Of a DNA stretch of 64,000 nt, positions 18,987 through 27,671 are shown piece after piece. Within the stretch, counting starts at the first letter, position 1; each line of letters begins with the position of its first letter. The stretch covers positions 1-64,000 of the forward strand of contig NZ_JACCKA010000082.1 in assembly GCF_013425525.1 (NCBI RefSeq). The letters are read 5' to 3'. The DNA is from Luteimonas salinisoli (GTDB taxonomy: Bacteria; Pseudomonadota; Gammaproteobacteria; Xanthomonadales; Xanthomonadaceae). Made by a program: the position numbers and the translations under genes. The notes under the pieces were generated by a model. It ran no database searches and had not been told where the DNA came from. It saw only the letters and a list, made by a program, of their open reading frames with translations.

Positions 18987-19338
18987 GCGGGTCCGAGGCT
19001 CGGGCAATCCGGTCGATTTTATCCGCTGCGGCCGTGACCGCCGTGTGCCTTCAGCCATGCGCCGGCGCGCCGGCGCGCGGTCAACCGCTGGCGCTCTCGC
19101 GCGTTACGCGGCGCCGGAAGCGGCGTCCGCAGCGATGCCGCACGACCTCGGCGGAGGCGCTCTCCACGCCGTTGTTCGCCGTTGTTCGAGAACGTCGGCA
19201 AAGGCCGGGGGCGACGACCGGCGGGCGGAACCGCCTTGCGGCCAACCGACGCCCGCAGAGCGGAGCGGACCGGTCCGGATGCGAAGACGCCGGCGGATGC
19301 CGGCGTCTTCCGTTTCGCTCACCGGACGCGAGACCGCC
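18987..19338. other. intergenic stretch with a hairpin only
   Basis: About 350 bp between the RND adaptor start and the aldolase end, both on the minus strand. I see no gene. It holds a short direct repeat (TTCGCCGTTGTTC region near 19170-19190) and the hairpin at 19283-19310, listed separately. The adaptor promoter should lie in the left part. Confidence 0.5.
19283..19310 (-). terminator. probable terminator of fba
   Basis: A perfect 12-bp stem, GAAGACGCCGGC / GCCGGCGTCTTC, with a 4-base loop lies 29 bp beyond the fba stop. There is no strong T run on the minus side, so termination is likely but not certain. Confidence 0.6.
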
Positions 19339-20349
19339 TCACGCGGCCTTCGACCACTGCCCCAGCGCCGCCAGGCCGTTGTCCTTCGCGCGCGCGTAGA
19401 CGGTCTCCTGGGCCCTGGGCACGTTATTGGCCAAGTCCTCGGACCACAGCTTCAGCGCCGCCTGCTGCATCGCCCGGCCGTAGGAGAACGACAGCGGCCA
19501 CGGGTGCGGACCCATGCGGTTCATCGCGTCCAGGTGCGCGGTGGCGTCCTCGTCGGACTGGCCGCCGGACAGGAACACGATGCCCGGCAGGATCGCCGGC
19601 ACCGCCGACTTCAGGCACATCAGGGTCGACGCGGCGACCTCCTCCACCGGCACCTTCTCGCCGCTGGACTTGCCGGGAAGCACCATCGACGCCTTGAGGA
19701 TGGTGCCCTCGAGCATGACGTTGTGGTTGTAGAGCGCGTCGAACAGCGAACGCAGGGTGACCTCGGTGACCTCGTAGCAGGTCTCGATGTCGTGGCTGCC
19801 GTCCATCAGCACCTCCGGCTCGACCATCGGCACCAGGCCGTTCTCCTGGCACAGCGCGGCGTAGCGCGCCAGCGCATGGCTGTTGGCCTCGATGCAGGTG
19901 CCGGAGGGAATGTCTTCGCCGATGGTGATCACCGCGCGCCACTTGGCGAAGCGGGCGCCGAGCTTGTAGTACTCCTTGAGGCGGTCGCGCAGCCCGTCCA
20001 GGCCCTCGGTGATCACCTCGCCGGGAAAGCCCGCCAGCGGATGGGTGCTCTTGTCCACCTTGATCCCGGGGATGATGCCGTTGTCGGTCATGACCTTGGT
20101 GAAGGGCACGCCGTCGCGGGTGGACTGTCGGAGGGTCTCGTCGTAGAGGATCGCGCCGCTGATGTACTCCGAGAGGTTCGGCGTGGTCAGCAGCAGCTCG
20201 CGGTAGGCGCGACGGTTCTCCTCGTTGTTGGGGATGCCCACGCCGTCGAAGCGCTTGGCGATCGTGCCCGTGGATTCGTCGATGGCGATGATGCCCTTGC
20301 CCGCGGCGACCATGGCCTGGGCGGTTTCGGCAAGCTGTTCGATGCTCAT
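19339..20349 (-). CDS. fba: class I fructose-bisphosphate aldolase
   Basis: A 336-aa Schiff-base aldolase of glycolysis and gluconeogenesis, cleaving fructose 1,6-bisphosphate. It has the animal/plant-like class I features: GKGIIAIDESTGTIAKRF near the N-terminus, FAKWRAVITIG (active-site Lys), VPMVEPEVLMDGSHDIETC, EGTILKASMVLPGK (Schiff-base Lys) and FLSGGQSDEDATAHLDAMN. The start was placed at the ATG at 20349 (MSIEQLAETAQ); the longer frame upstream is not family-like. It sits next to pyk and pgk with a REP doublet between it and pyk. A hairpin follows its stop. Confidence 0.96.
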   Translation of the reverse strand: MSIEQLAETAQAMVAAGKGIIAIDESTGTIAKRFDGVGIPNNEENRRAYRELLLTTPNLSEYISGAILYDETLRQSTRDGVPFTKVMTDNGIIPGIKVDKSTHPLAGFPGEVITEGLDGLRDRLKEYYKLGARFAKWRAVITIGEDIPSGTCIEANSHALARYAALCQENGLVPMVEPEVLMDGSHDIETCYEVTEVTLRSLFDALYNHNVMLEGTILKASMVLPGKSSGEKVPVEEVAASTLMCLKSAVPAILPGIVFLSGGQSDEDATAHLDAMNRMGPHPWPLSFSYGRAMQQAALKLWSEDLANNVPRAQETVYARAKDNGLAALGQWSKAA

Positions 20350-20463
20350 GTGGTGGGGTCTGCCTGGCTGCGGGAAAGACCCGGAGTATAGCCCGCCGCG
20401 GCGTTCCGACGCCGTTATCGCGGAGGCAAGAACCCGCGAAACCGGCGCCGCCCGGGCACGCCC

Positions 20464-20567
20464 GTAGAGCCGAGCTTGCTCGGCTGCGGAGACCCCGGAG
20501 CCGAAAGCGGCTCTGGTCTGCGGGGACGGCTCCGGAGCCGGGAGCAGCGGAGCGAGCTCCGCTCTAC
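20464..20567. repeat. REP doublet (REPIN), family B
   Basis: The forward arm 20464-20487 reads GTAGAGCCGAGCTTGCTCGGC, with hairpin GCCGAGC-TT-GCTCGGC. The inverted arm 20544-20567 reads GCGGAGCGAGCTCCGC and ends CTAC. The inner part holds an extra AGCCGAAAGCGGCT hairpin. This family has a different stem sequence from the GTAGGAGCG elements but the same GTAG head. The TAG of the inverted head is the stop of pyk. Confidence 0.85.
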
Positions 20568-22030
20568 AGGCCGCCGAGACCCTCGGCGCGGCCGTCGGCG
20601 CCGACCTGCAGCAGGCGCATCGTGTTGGTGGCGCCGTGGGTCTCCATGCGCTCACCGCTGGTGAACACCAGGCGATCGCCGACCACCAGCTGGCCCGCGT
20701 CGAACAGCCGCTTGACCGCGCCGCGCGCCGCTTCGCCCGGGGTCTGCCCGCGGCTGTCGTAGTCGATCGGGAACACCCCGCGCATCAGCGCCATGCGCCG
20801 GCGTGCATCGGCGTGGCGCGAGAAGGCGTACACCGGCGCACTGGCGCGGAACCGCGTCAGGTAGCGCGCGGTACCGCCCGACTCGGTCATCGCCAGGATG
20901 GCGCGCACGCCGATGTGCTCGGTGAGGAACATCGCCGCCATCGCGATCGCCTGGTCGGCGCGCTCCAGGTCGCGGGGCGCGGCCTCGAAGTCGGTATCGG
21001 CCTCGAACTGCTTCTCGGCACCCACGCACACCCGCGCCATCGCCTCCACCGCGCGCACCGGGAAGTTGCCGGCCGCGGTCTCGGCCGACAGCATCACCGC
21101 GTCGGTGCCGTCGATCACCGCATTGGCCACGTCCAGCACCTCGGCGCGGGTCGGGATCGGGCTGTCCACCATCGACTGCAGCATCTGGGTGGCGGTGATC
21201 ACCACCTTGTTCTGGGCCACCGCCTCGCGGATGATCTTCTTCTGCAGGCCCGGCAGCTCGGCATCGCCGATCTCGACGCCGAGGTCGCCGCGCGCCACCA
21301 TCACCACGTCGCTGGCATCGACGATCTCGGTCAGGTTCTCGATCGCCTCGGCGCGCTCGATCTTGGACACCAGCGCGGCGTCGCTGCCGGCGGCCCGCGC
21401 CAGCCGCCGCGCCTCCTCCATGTCGGCGGCGTTGCGGCAGAACGAGACCGCGATGAAGTCGACGTCGATCTCGGCGGCCACGGAAATGAGGGCGCGGTCG
21501 TGATCGGTGAGCGCGCCGAGCGAGAGCCCGCCGCCGAGCCGGTTGAGCCCCTTGCGGTCGGACAGCACCGCGTCGTTGAGCACCGAGGTGACGATGCGCT
21601 CGCCCTCGATCGACTCCACCTGCAGCTGCACCATGCCGTCGTCGAGCAGCAGCACGTCGCCGGCGCGCAGGTCGCCGGGCAGGCCCAGGTAGCTCACCCC
21701 AACCTCGCGCCCGTTGCCCGCCGGCGCATCCTCGCGCGCCAACAGGTCGAAACGCTCGCCGGTGCGCAGCTGCACCTTGCCCTCGGCGAAGCGTTCGATC
21801 CGGATCTTCGGCCCCGGCAGATCGGCGAGGATGCCGACCTCGGCGCCGACGCGCTTCGCCGCTTCGCGCACCGCCTGCGCCCGCGCCTTCTGCGAGGCCG
21901 GATCGCCGTGCGAGAAGTTCAGCCGCACCGCATCGACGCCAGCGCGCAGCAGCGCATCGAGCACCCCGGGAGGATCGGTGGCCGGACCGAGGGTGGCGAG
22001 GATGCGGGTACGGCGCTGGTATTCGTTCAC
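20564..22030 (-). CDS. pyk: pyruvate kinase
   Basis: A 488-aa enzyme making pyruvate and ATP from phosphoenolpyruvate. It begins NEYQRRTRILATLGPATDPP and has VRLNFSHGDPAS, the metal/PEP site region AVSFCRNAADMEEARRLA, VSKIERAEAIENLTEI (catalytic Lys), MVARGDLGVEIG, and the signature VITATQMLQSMVDSPIPTRAE. The start is a GTG at 22030 behind AGGGAGAG; earlier codons in frame are not family-like. The TAG stop is part of the REP head at 20564-20567. The upstream neighbour is pgk on the same strand, 256 bp away. Confidence 0.97.
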   Translation of the reverse strand: MNEYQRRTRILATLGPATDPPGVLDALLRAGVDAVRLNFSHGDPASQKARAQAVREAAKRVGAEVGILADLPGPKIRIERFAEGKVQLRTGERFDLLAREDAPAGNGREVGVSYLGLPGDLRAGDVLLLDDGMVQLQVESIEGERIVTSVLNDAVLSDRKGLNRLGGGLSLGALTDHDRALISVAAEIDVDFIAVSFCRNAADMEEARRLARAAGSDAALVSKIERAEAIENLTEIVDASDVVMVARGDLGVEIGDAELPGLQKKIIREAVAQNKVVITATQMLQSMVDSPIPTRAEVLDVANAVIDGTDAVMLSAETAAGNFPVRAVEAMARVCVGAEKQFEADTDFEAAPRDLERADQAIAMAAMFLTEHIGVRAILAMTESGGTARYLTRFRASAPVYAFSRHADARRRMALMRGVFPIDYDSRGQTPGEAARGAVKRLFDAGQLVVGDRLVFTSGERMETHGATNTMRLLQVGADGRAEGLGGL

Positions 22031-22286
22031 TGGTCTCTCCCTTCGGCAGCGTGGAAACCTAGCACAAAGCCGCGACGCGCCGGCCGGCGCCGCGGCGCCG
22101 ATGCGTTGCATCTGAAACCAATCGCCGGCACCGGCGAAATCGGCTTCGCTCCGGTTCCAGCGCCACCCTGGCATCCACGATGCTGGACCGCCTCTCGCGC
22201 TCCGCGGTCCGCCTCGTGGAACGCCGGCTCCCCGACTCCCGCGTCTTCGTGCCGCTGCCCACCCTGGTCGCCGCCGTCGCGGCCCG

Positions 22287-23459
22287 TCAGCCCCGCGCCT
22301 CCAGCGCGGCGACCGCGGGCAGGGTCTTGCCTTCCAGGAACTCCAGGAACGCGCCGCCACCGGTGGAGATGTAGCCGATATCGTCGGCGATGCCGTACTT
22401 GTCCACCGCCGCCAGGGTATCGCCGCCGCCGGCGATCGAGAACGCCCCGGAGGCCGCGATCGCCCGCGCCAGGGTCTCGGTGCCGCGCGAAAAGGCCTCG
22501 AACTCGAAGACCCCCACCGGACCGTTCCAGACCACGGTGCCGGCCCGGGCGATCAGCTCGGCGTAGCGCTCGGCCGTGTCCGGGCCGATATCGAGGATCA
22601 GGTCGTCGTCCGCGACCTCGTCGACAGGCTTGACCGTCGCCTCCGCGTCCGGGAGAAACTGCTTGGCCACCACCACGTCCCCGGGCAGCGGAATCTCCGC
22701 GCCGCGCGCCCTGGCATCGGCCACGACCTTGCGGGCGGTATCGAGCAGCTCGGCCTCGTGCAGCGACTTGCCCACCGCCTTGCCCTGGGCGGCGAGAAAG
22801 GTGTTGGCGATGCCGCCGCCGACGATCAGCTGGTCCACCTTCCCCACCAGGTTGGCCAGCAGCTCCAGCTTGGTCGATACCTTGCTGCCGGCGACGATCG
22901 CCAGCAGCGGGCGCGCCGGCTTATCCAGAGCCTTGGCCAGCGCGTCCAGCTCGGCCATCAGCAGCGGGCCGCCGGCCGCCTGCGCGGCGTGGCGGATCAC
23001 GCCATGGGTGGACGCCTGCGCGCGATGCGCGGTACCGAAGGCATCCATCACGAACACGTCGCACAGGGCGGCGTACTTCCTGGCCAGGGCCTCGTCGTCG
23101 GCCTTCTCCCCGGGATTCATGCGGCAGTTCTCCAGCAACACGATGCTGCCGGGCTCGACCTCGACGCCGTCGACCCAGTCGCGCACCAGCGACACCTTGG
23201 TCCGCAGCAGCGCGGCCAGGCGGTCGGCGACCGGTTGCAGCGAGTCCTCCGCGCTCCATTCGCCCTCCTTCGGCCGGCCCAGGTGGGACATCACCATGAC
23301 CGCCGCGCCCTGCTCCAACGCCCGCTTCAGCGTCGGCAGCGAGGCGGTGATGCGCTGCTCAGAGGTGATCCTGCCGTCCTCGATCGGCACGTTGAGGTCC
23401 TGGCGGATCAACACCCGCTTGCCGGACAGGTCGAGGTCGCTCATTCGAAGGATGGCCAT
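22287..23459 (-). CDS. pgk: phosphoglycerate kinase
   Basis: A 390-aa glycolytic enzyme transferring phosphate between 1,3-bisphosphoglycerate and ADP. The N-terminal signature [52 protein letters not shown], the nucleotide site [19 protein letters not shown] and the C-terminal loop [17 protein letters not shown] are all intact. Its length is normal for the bacterial family. It is the upstream gene of the glycolytic run pgk, pyk, fba on the minus strand. Confidence 0.97.
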   Translation of the reverse strand: MAILRMSDLDLSGKRVLIRQDLNVPIEDGRITSEQRITASLPTLKRALEQGAAVMVMSHLGRPKEGEWSAEDSLQPVADRLAALLRTKVSLVRDWVDGVEVEPGSIVLLENCRMNPGEKADDEALARKYAALCDVFVMDAFGTAHRAQASTHGVIRHAAQAAGGPLLMAELDALAKALDKPARPLLAIVAGSKVSTKLELLANLVGKVDQLIVGGGIANTFLAAQGKAVGKSLHEAELLDTARKVVADARARGAEIPLPGDVVVAKQFLPDAEATVKPVDEVADDDLILDIGPDTAERYAELIARAGTVVWNGPVGVFEFEAFSRGTETLARAIAASGAFSIAGGGDTLAAVDKYGIADDIGYISTGGGAFLEFLEGKTLPAVAALEARG

Positions 23460-23617
23460 GGAGTATCCCGTTTCGTCGTGGGGGCCCGCACCAACGGCGA
23501 ACGCCGGCGGCGGCAGGATGCCCCGGCATTGTCGCGGCAGCGGACCCCGCGTTCAAACGGCGGGCGGCCCAGTGCCGCAGGCTGCTAGGCTGGCTCCACC
23601 CCTGCCGGAGCATCCGC

Positions 23618-24007
23618 ATGCCGACCGAAATCCAGATGCTTGCCTGGGCCGTCGGCCTCGGCATCGTGCAGCTGTTCCTCGCCGACGCGGCGATGACCCG
23701 CCAGCGAGGCCTCAAATGGAACGTCGGCGCGCGCGACGGCCAGCCGCCTCCGCTCGACGGGATGGCGGCGCGGCTGGACCGCGCGCTGCGCAATTTCCTG
23801 GAGACGTTTCCGTTCTTCGCCGCCGCGGTGCTGGCGCTGGCGGCCACCGGCCGCAACGACGAGGCGACCGCGCTCGCGGCGCAGACGTACTTCTGGGCGC
23901 GCGTGGTCTATGTGCCGCTGTACGCCTTCGGGGTGCCGTACCTGCGCTCGCTGGTGTGGGCGGTGGCGCTGTGGGGCATCCTGCGGATGCTCTGGCCGCT
24001 GTTCTGA
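23618..24007 (+). CDS. MAPEG family membrane protein
   Basis: A 129-aa integral membrane protein with four predicted helices, matching the bacterial MAPEG group (membrane-associated proteins in eicosanoid and glutathione metabolism). Typical features are GLKWNVGARDG, RLDRALRNFLETFPFFAAAV and FWARVVYVPLYAFGVPYLRS. Eukaryotic relatives use glutathione; the role of the bacterial protein is unknown. It is convergent with the LytTR regulator gene 15 bp away. A TAGGCT sequence about 30 bp upstream could serve as a -10 element. Confidence 0.88.
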   Translation: MPTEIQMLAWAVGLGIVQLFLADAAMTRQRGLKWNVGARDGQPPPLDGMAARLDRALRNFLETFPFFAAAVLALAATGRNDEATALAAQTYFWARVVYVPLYAFGVPYLRSLVWAVALWGILRMLWPLF

Positions 24008-24022
24008 GCGCGGCACGCCCGC

Positions 24023-24784
24023 CTACATCCCGCGGAACCGGTGCAGAAACGCCGGGCTGACCGGCAGGGTCTCGTCGCAGTCGCGCAACCGCAGCCGGTA
24101 CTTGCCCAGCTCGTTCCTGCGCACCCGGTCGATGGCCGAGACCCTGACCACCGCACCGCGGTGCACCTGCCAGAACGCATCCGGGTCCAACCCGGCCAGG
24201 AGCTCCTTCAGCGGGGTGCGGATCACCGCCTCGCCGTCGACGGTGACGACGCGCACGTACTTGTCCCGGGCCTGGAAGAACAGAACTTCCTCGATACCGA
24301 TCATCCGCACGCTGTCGCCGACGCTGGCGCTGATCCAGCGGATCAGGCGCGCGCCCCGCGGGCGCAGCCGGGCCTCGAGATCCTCGACCAGCGCCTGCAG
24401 GTCCGCGGGTGGCGCATGCCGGAGCCGTTCGCGCAGGCGCTTCACCGCCTGGCCCAGGCGCACCGGTTCGACCGGTTTGAGCAGGTAGTCCACCGCGCCT
24501 GCCTCGAAGGCGGCGATCGCGTGCTCGTCGTAGGCGGTGGTGAACACCACCAATGCGCCGGCCGATACGGCGGCGCGCGCCACGTCCAGGCCGCCCACTC
24601 CGGGCATGCGGATGTCGAGGAAGGCGACACGCGGCCGGTGCTCCGCCACGGCCGCAAGCGCCGCGATGCCGTCGTCGCAGGCGGCCACCACCTCGAGTTC
24701 CGGCCAGGCCTCCGCCAGCATGTCGAGCAGCGCGGCGCGCTGCGGCGCCTCGTCCTCGGCGATCAGCGCGGTGACCGCGCTCAT
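24023..24784 (-). CDS. LytTR-family response regulator
   Basis: A 253-aa response regulator. The receiver domain (residues 1-120) has EDE near the start, FLDIRMPGVGG with the phosphoacceptor Asp, TTAYDEHAIAAFE and DYLLKPVEP. The LytTR DNA-binding domain occupies ~150-250 (VLFFQARDKYVRVVTVDGE, FWQVHRGAVVRVSAIDRV). Regulators of this AlgR/LytR kind bind imperfect direct repeats. The ATG overlaps the stop of the kinase gene by 4 bp, so the two form a translationally coupled two-component system. Targets are unknown. Confidence 0.94.
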   Translation of the reverse strand: MSAVTALIAEDEAPQRAALLDMLAEAWPELEVVAACDDGIAALAAVAEHRPRVAFLDIRMPGVGGLDVARAAVSAGALVVFTTAYDEHAIAAFEAGAVDYLLKPVEPVRLGQAVKRLRERLRHAPPADLQALVEDLEARLRPRGARLIRWISASVGDSVRMIGIEEVLFFQARDKYVRVVTVDGEAVIRTPLKELLAGLDPDAFWQVHRGAVVRVSAIDRVRRNELGKYRLRLRDCDETLPVSPAFLHRFRGM

Positions 24785-26007
24785 GGCGCCGACTCCTGCA
24801 GCGGCACGCGGATGCTCGACACCGCACCGCCGCCCGGGCGCCCCTCCAACCGCAGGTTGGCGAGGCCGCCGTAGCGTGCGGCGAGCTGCTCGCGCACGTT
24901 CGCCAGCCCGACCCCACCGCCCACGCCGGGCGTCAGCCCCGCACCGTCGTCGCTCACTTCGACCAGCAGCCGGTCCCCGTCGACGCCCGCGGTCACGCGC
25001 ACGGCGACCGGACCGGGACTGGGCTCGACGCCGTGCTTGACGGCGTTTTCAACCAGGGTGATCAGGAGCAGCGGCGGATACGGCCGCGCGCGCAGCGACG
25101 CGTCGGCGTCGATCGCGTAGTGCAGGCGCTCGCCGATGCGCAGCCGCATCAACTCCAGGTAGCTCCTGCAGATGTCGAGTTGCTGGCCGAGGGTGGAGTG
25201 CAGCAGCGCGCCGTCGTCTCGCAGCTTCGGGATGGTCGCGCGCAGGTGTTCGACCAGGGCGTCGAGGATGGCTTCGGCGCGCGCCGGCTCGTGGCGCACC
25301 AGCGCCCGCACCGAGGCCAGCGTGTTGAACAGGAAGTGCGGCTCCACCTGCGCCTGCAGCACCCCGAGACGCAGTTCGGACTGGCGCTTCTGCGCGCGCA
25401 GCTCGGCCATCTCGCGGTACTGTTCGCTGCGTTCCCAGCGGCGCCGCTCGCCGAAATAGGCGCGCAGCGCCAGGCCGCCGCCGAACAGTCCGTACACGAC
25501 CAGCAGGAACAGGAGGTTGACGGCGAGCGCGAGGACGCGCTCGGCGCCGGCCAGCGGCGGCCGCGACGGGCGCATGGGACCGGCGCCGGCCATCAACTGC
25601 TCGATCTGGCTGGATGCCCACCAGTCGACGAGTCCGCTCAAGCCCACCCCCACCAGGACCGCGGCCACCACCATCCGCCGCTCGCGACGCAGGGTCCAGC
25701 GCCGGTAACGCACCCAGGTGGCCAGCGCCGGGCCGGCCGTGGCCATCAGCAGGAACGCGCCGAACAGGTGCGCGCCGGCCAGCAGCCCTGTCCGGTAGTC
25801 GGCGGTGGACACGCCGACACCGGCCACCGTCGCCGCCGCGAACAGGCCGATCGCCAGCGCGAACAGCAACGTGCGTCCGCGCAGCCAGGGCCCGCTGAAG
25901 ACCGGGTAGCGGCGGTAGCGGCTCCACACCGCGTTGCCACCGACCAGCACGTCGTCGGGCAGCGGCCGGTGAAGCGCATAGACCGCGGCGGAGGACGCTG
26001 CGCTCAT
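24781..26007 (-). CDS. LytS/AlgZ-type sensor histidine kinase
   Basis: A 408-aa membrane kinase partner of the LytTR regulator. The start at 26007 (MSAASSAAVYALHRP) was chosen because earlier in-frame sequence is low-complexity. Four membrane helices span ~40-190. The His_kinase domain carries VEPHFLFNTLASVRALVRHEP, and the ATPase domain has LVENAVKHGVEPSP (N box), VSDDGAGLTPGVGGGVGLANVREQL (G boxes). The periplasmic part is very short, so it may sense membrane state or a ligand within the membrane. Confidence 0.93.
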   Translation of the reverse strand: MSAASSAAVYALHRPLPDDVLVGGNAVWSRYRRYPVFSGPWLRGRTLLFALAIGLFAAATVAGVGVSTADYRTGLLAGAHLFGAFLLMATAGPALATWVRYRRWTLRRERRMVVAAVLVGVGLSGLVDWWASSQIEQLMAGAGPMRPSRPPLAGAERVLALAVNLLFLLVVYGLFGGGLALRAYFGERRRWERSEQYREMAELRAQKRQSELRLGVLQAQVEPHFLFNTLASVRALVRHEPARAEAILDALVEHLRATIPKLRDDGALLHSTLGQQLDICRSYLELMRLRIGERLHYAIDADASLRARPYPPLLLITLVENAVKHGVEPSPGPVAVRVTAGVDGDRLLVEVSDDGAGLTPGVGGGVGLANVREQLAARYGGLANLRLEGRPGGGAVSSIRVPLQESAP

Positions 26008-26164
26008 CGCCCACCACCGCCCGGGCGGCCGCGTCCGTCGGGGGCGGGTGGAGCCATCCGCGCCGGCGGGCCTGCCGGGAAGGACCGGGCCATCCCGGCC
26101 GCATTCCGGGTCGCGCCGGCAGGGGCGTTGCCGGCCTCTGCCGCGGCGCTGCACGATTCCGGCG

Positions 26165-27532
26165 TCACTGCCGTTCCCCCTGGAGCACCTGCCCGCCCTG
26201 GTGCAGCTCGAGCGCGTCGACACGATCGCCGCCGTCGCGGCGGAAACGGATCTCGATCCCGAACGCCGGGGCTTCGAACACATCATCGGCGCGCGCCTCG
26301 AGCGGGAATTCATCCTGTCCCGTGGCCTGTGCGTACAGCACACCGGCACGTTCGCGCACGAGCAGCGAGAAGCCCGGCATCAGCGGGTACTCGCCGGCAT
26401 AGCCGGCAAGCGCCTCGGGCGTCAGCTCCACGGCGGAAGCGGTGCGCGGCTTGCCCAGCGGCAGCCGCGCGTCGAGCAGGTGGTTGCCGATGTCGCCCAG
26501 TCCACCGAGTTCGTGCAGCGCGGTATCCGACAGCACCACGACTCCCCGCTCGCGCCCGGTATCGAGAGCGACGTACGACGAGAATCCTCCGGTCCCGCCC
26601 TCGTGGACGTGCACGCTGCGTCCGTCCAGCGGCGCCAGCAGCCAGTTCATCGCCATCGGCCGCGCCTCCGTGCCCGCCAACGGCGCACGCGTCATCTTCA
26701 GCGCAGCGTCCAGCCGCGGTTCGACCTCGATCTGCCCGAGCTGCGCCTGGACGTAGCGGACCATGTCGTCCAGGGTCGCGCGCACCCCGCCCGCGCCCGC
26801 CAGGTCGACGTGGAAGCGCCACGGCGGCGTCGCCTGCCCCTCGGCGGTGTGGCCGGCCGCGGCGCGGACGCCGTCCGGCCGCTGCACCACATGGGCGCCG
26901 TCCATCCCCAGCGGCGTGAACAACCGCCTGTCGAGCAGGGTCTCCAGATCCTCTCCGGCGCGATGCGCGACGGCCCAGGAGAGCAGCATCGCCGCGAAGT
27001 TCGAATACTCGAACTCCATCCCCGGCGCCCGCGTCAGCGTGGTGCGCCCGAGGGCCGCGCGCAGACCTTCGAGGTCCAGCGCCGCATACGGGTCGCGGAA
27101 ATCGGCATCCTCCATGCCCGGCGGCAGCCGCGGCAGGCCGGACGTGTGGGCGACCACGTGGCGCAGCAGGATCGGCCTGCCTTCGAACACGGGCATGGCG
27201 GCGGTCTCCGGCAGCCAGTCCGCCAGCGGATCGTCCAGCGAGCCCTCGCCCCCCACGATCAGGTCGGCCAGCAGCGCTGCGGTCATGGTCTTGGCGACCG
27301 ATCCGATCTCGAAGGCGGCATCGGCACCGATGCGATCGCGGTCGGCCGGGTCGGCGCAGCGCCAGGCGCGCGCCACCTGCCCGGCGTCGACCACCGCGGC
27401 GGCGAAGCAGGCGCCGGTGCGGTCGCCGGACAGGCGCCGGTCGAGGGTGGCGGCGAGTTCGGCGTCGCTCATGGCCTGCGCCGTTCCGCTGGCGGCCAGC
27501 GCCAGGACGAGAACGCAAGTGTGGAAGTTCAT
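26165..27532 (-). CDS. serine hydrolase of the class C beta-lactamase/PBP family, exported
   Basis: A 455-aa protein with signal peptide VLVLALAASGTAQA. Catalytic motifs: SVAK (SxxK) near residue 80 within FEIGSVAKTMTAALL, YSN in EFEYSNFAAM, and HEGGTGGFSS in the KTG position, which is the esterase/peptidase-like variant rather than a typical lactamase KTG. A C-terminal beta domain follows (residues ~350-455). Possible activities are D-aminopeptidase, esterase or peptidoglycan hydrolase; beta-lactam resistance should not be assumed. It is monocistronic. Confidence 0.88.
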   Translation of the reverse strand: MNFHTCVLVLALAASGTAQAMSDAELAATLDRRLSGDRTGACFAAAVVDAGQVARAWRCADPADRDRIGADAAFEIGSVAKTMTAALLADLIVGGEGSLDDPLADWLPETAAMPVFEGRPILLRHVVAHTSGLPRLPPGMEDADFRDPYAALDLEGLRAALGRTTLTRAPGMEFEYSNFAAMLLSWAVAHRAGEDLETLLDRRLFTPLGMDGAHVVQRPDGVRAAAGHTAEGQATPPWRFHVDLAGAGGVRATLDDMVRYVQAQLGQIEVEPRLDAALKMTRAPLAGTEARPMAMNWLLAPLDGRSVHVHEGGTGGFSSYVALDTGRERGVVVLSDTALHELGGLGDIGNHLLDARLPLGKPRTASAVELTPEALAGYAGEYPLMPGFSLLVRERAGVLYAQATGQDEFPLEARADDVFEAPAFGIEIRFRRDGGDRVDALELHQGGQVLQGERQ

Positions 27533-27671
27533 GGCGGGTTTCCTCTCGGTTCCGGGACGGCGCCATCCTCGCGGACACCGCTCGCCGCCGCAGGCCCTTG
27601 CGACGAAGCCCCCGCGACCGGGGACGAAACCGCTCCCGGCGGCCGCGAACTTCCCCCGGCCGGGCGCCGGC

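Noticed and set aside
14676-19037. 1453-codon forward frame opposite the RND genes
   Set aside because: Antisense shadow rich in His, Arg, Gln and Asp; the minus strand encodes a complete RND pump and adaptor.
26165-27532. Beta-lactamase resistance gene
   Set aside because: SxxK and YxN are present, but the third motif is HEGG rather than KTG, which is common in esterases and peptidases; resistance cannot be claimed.
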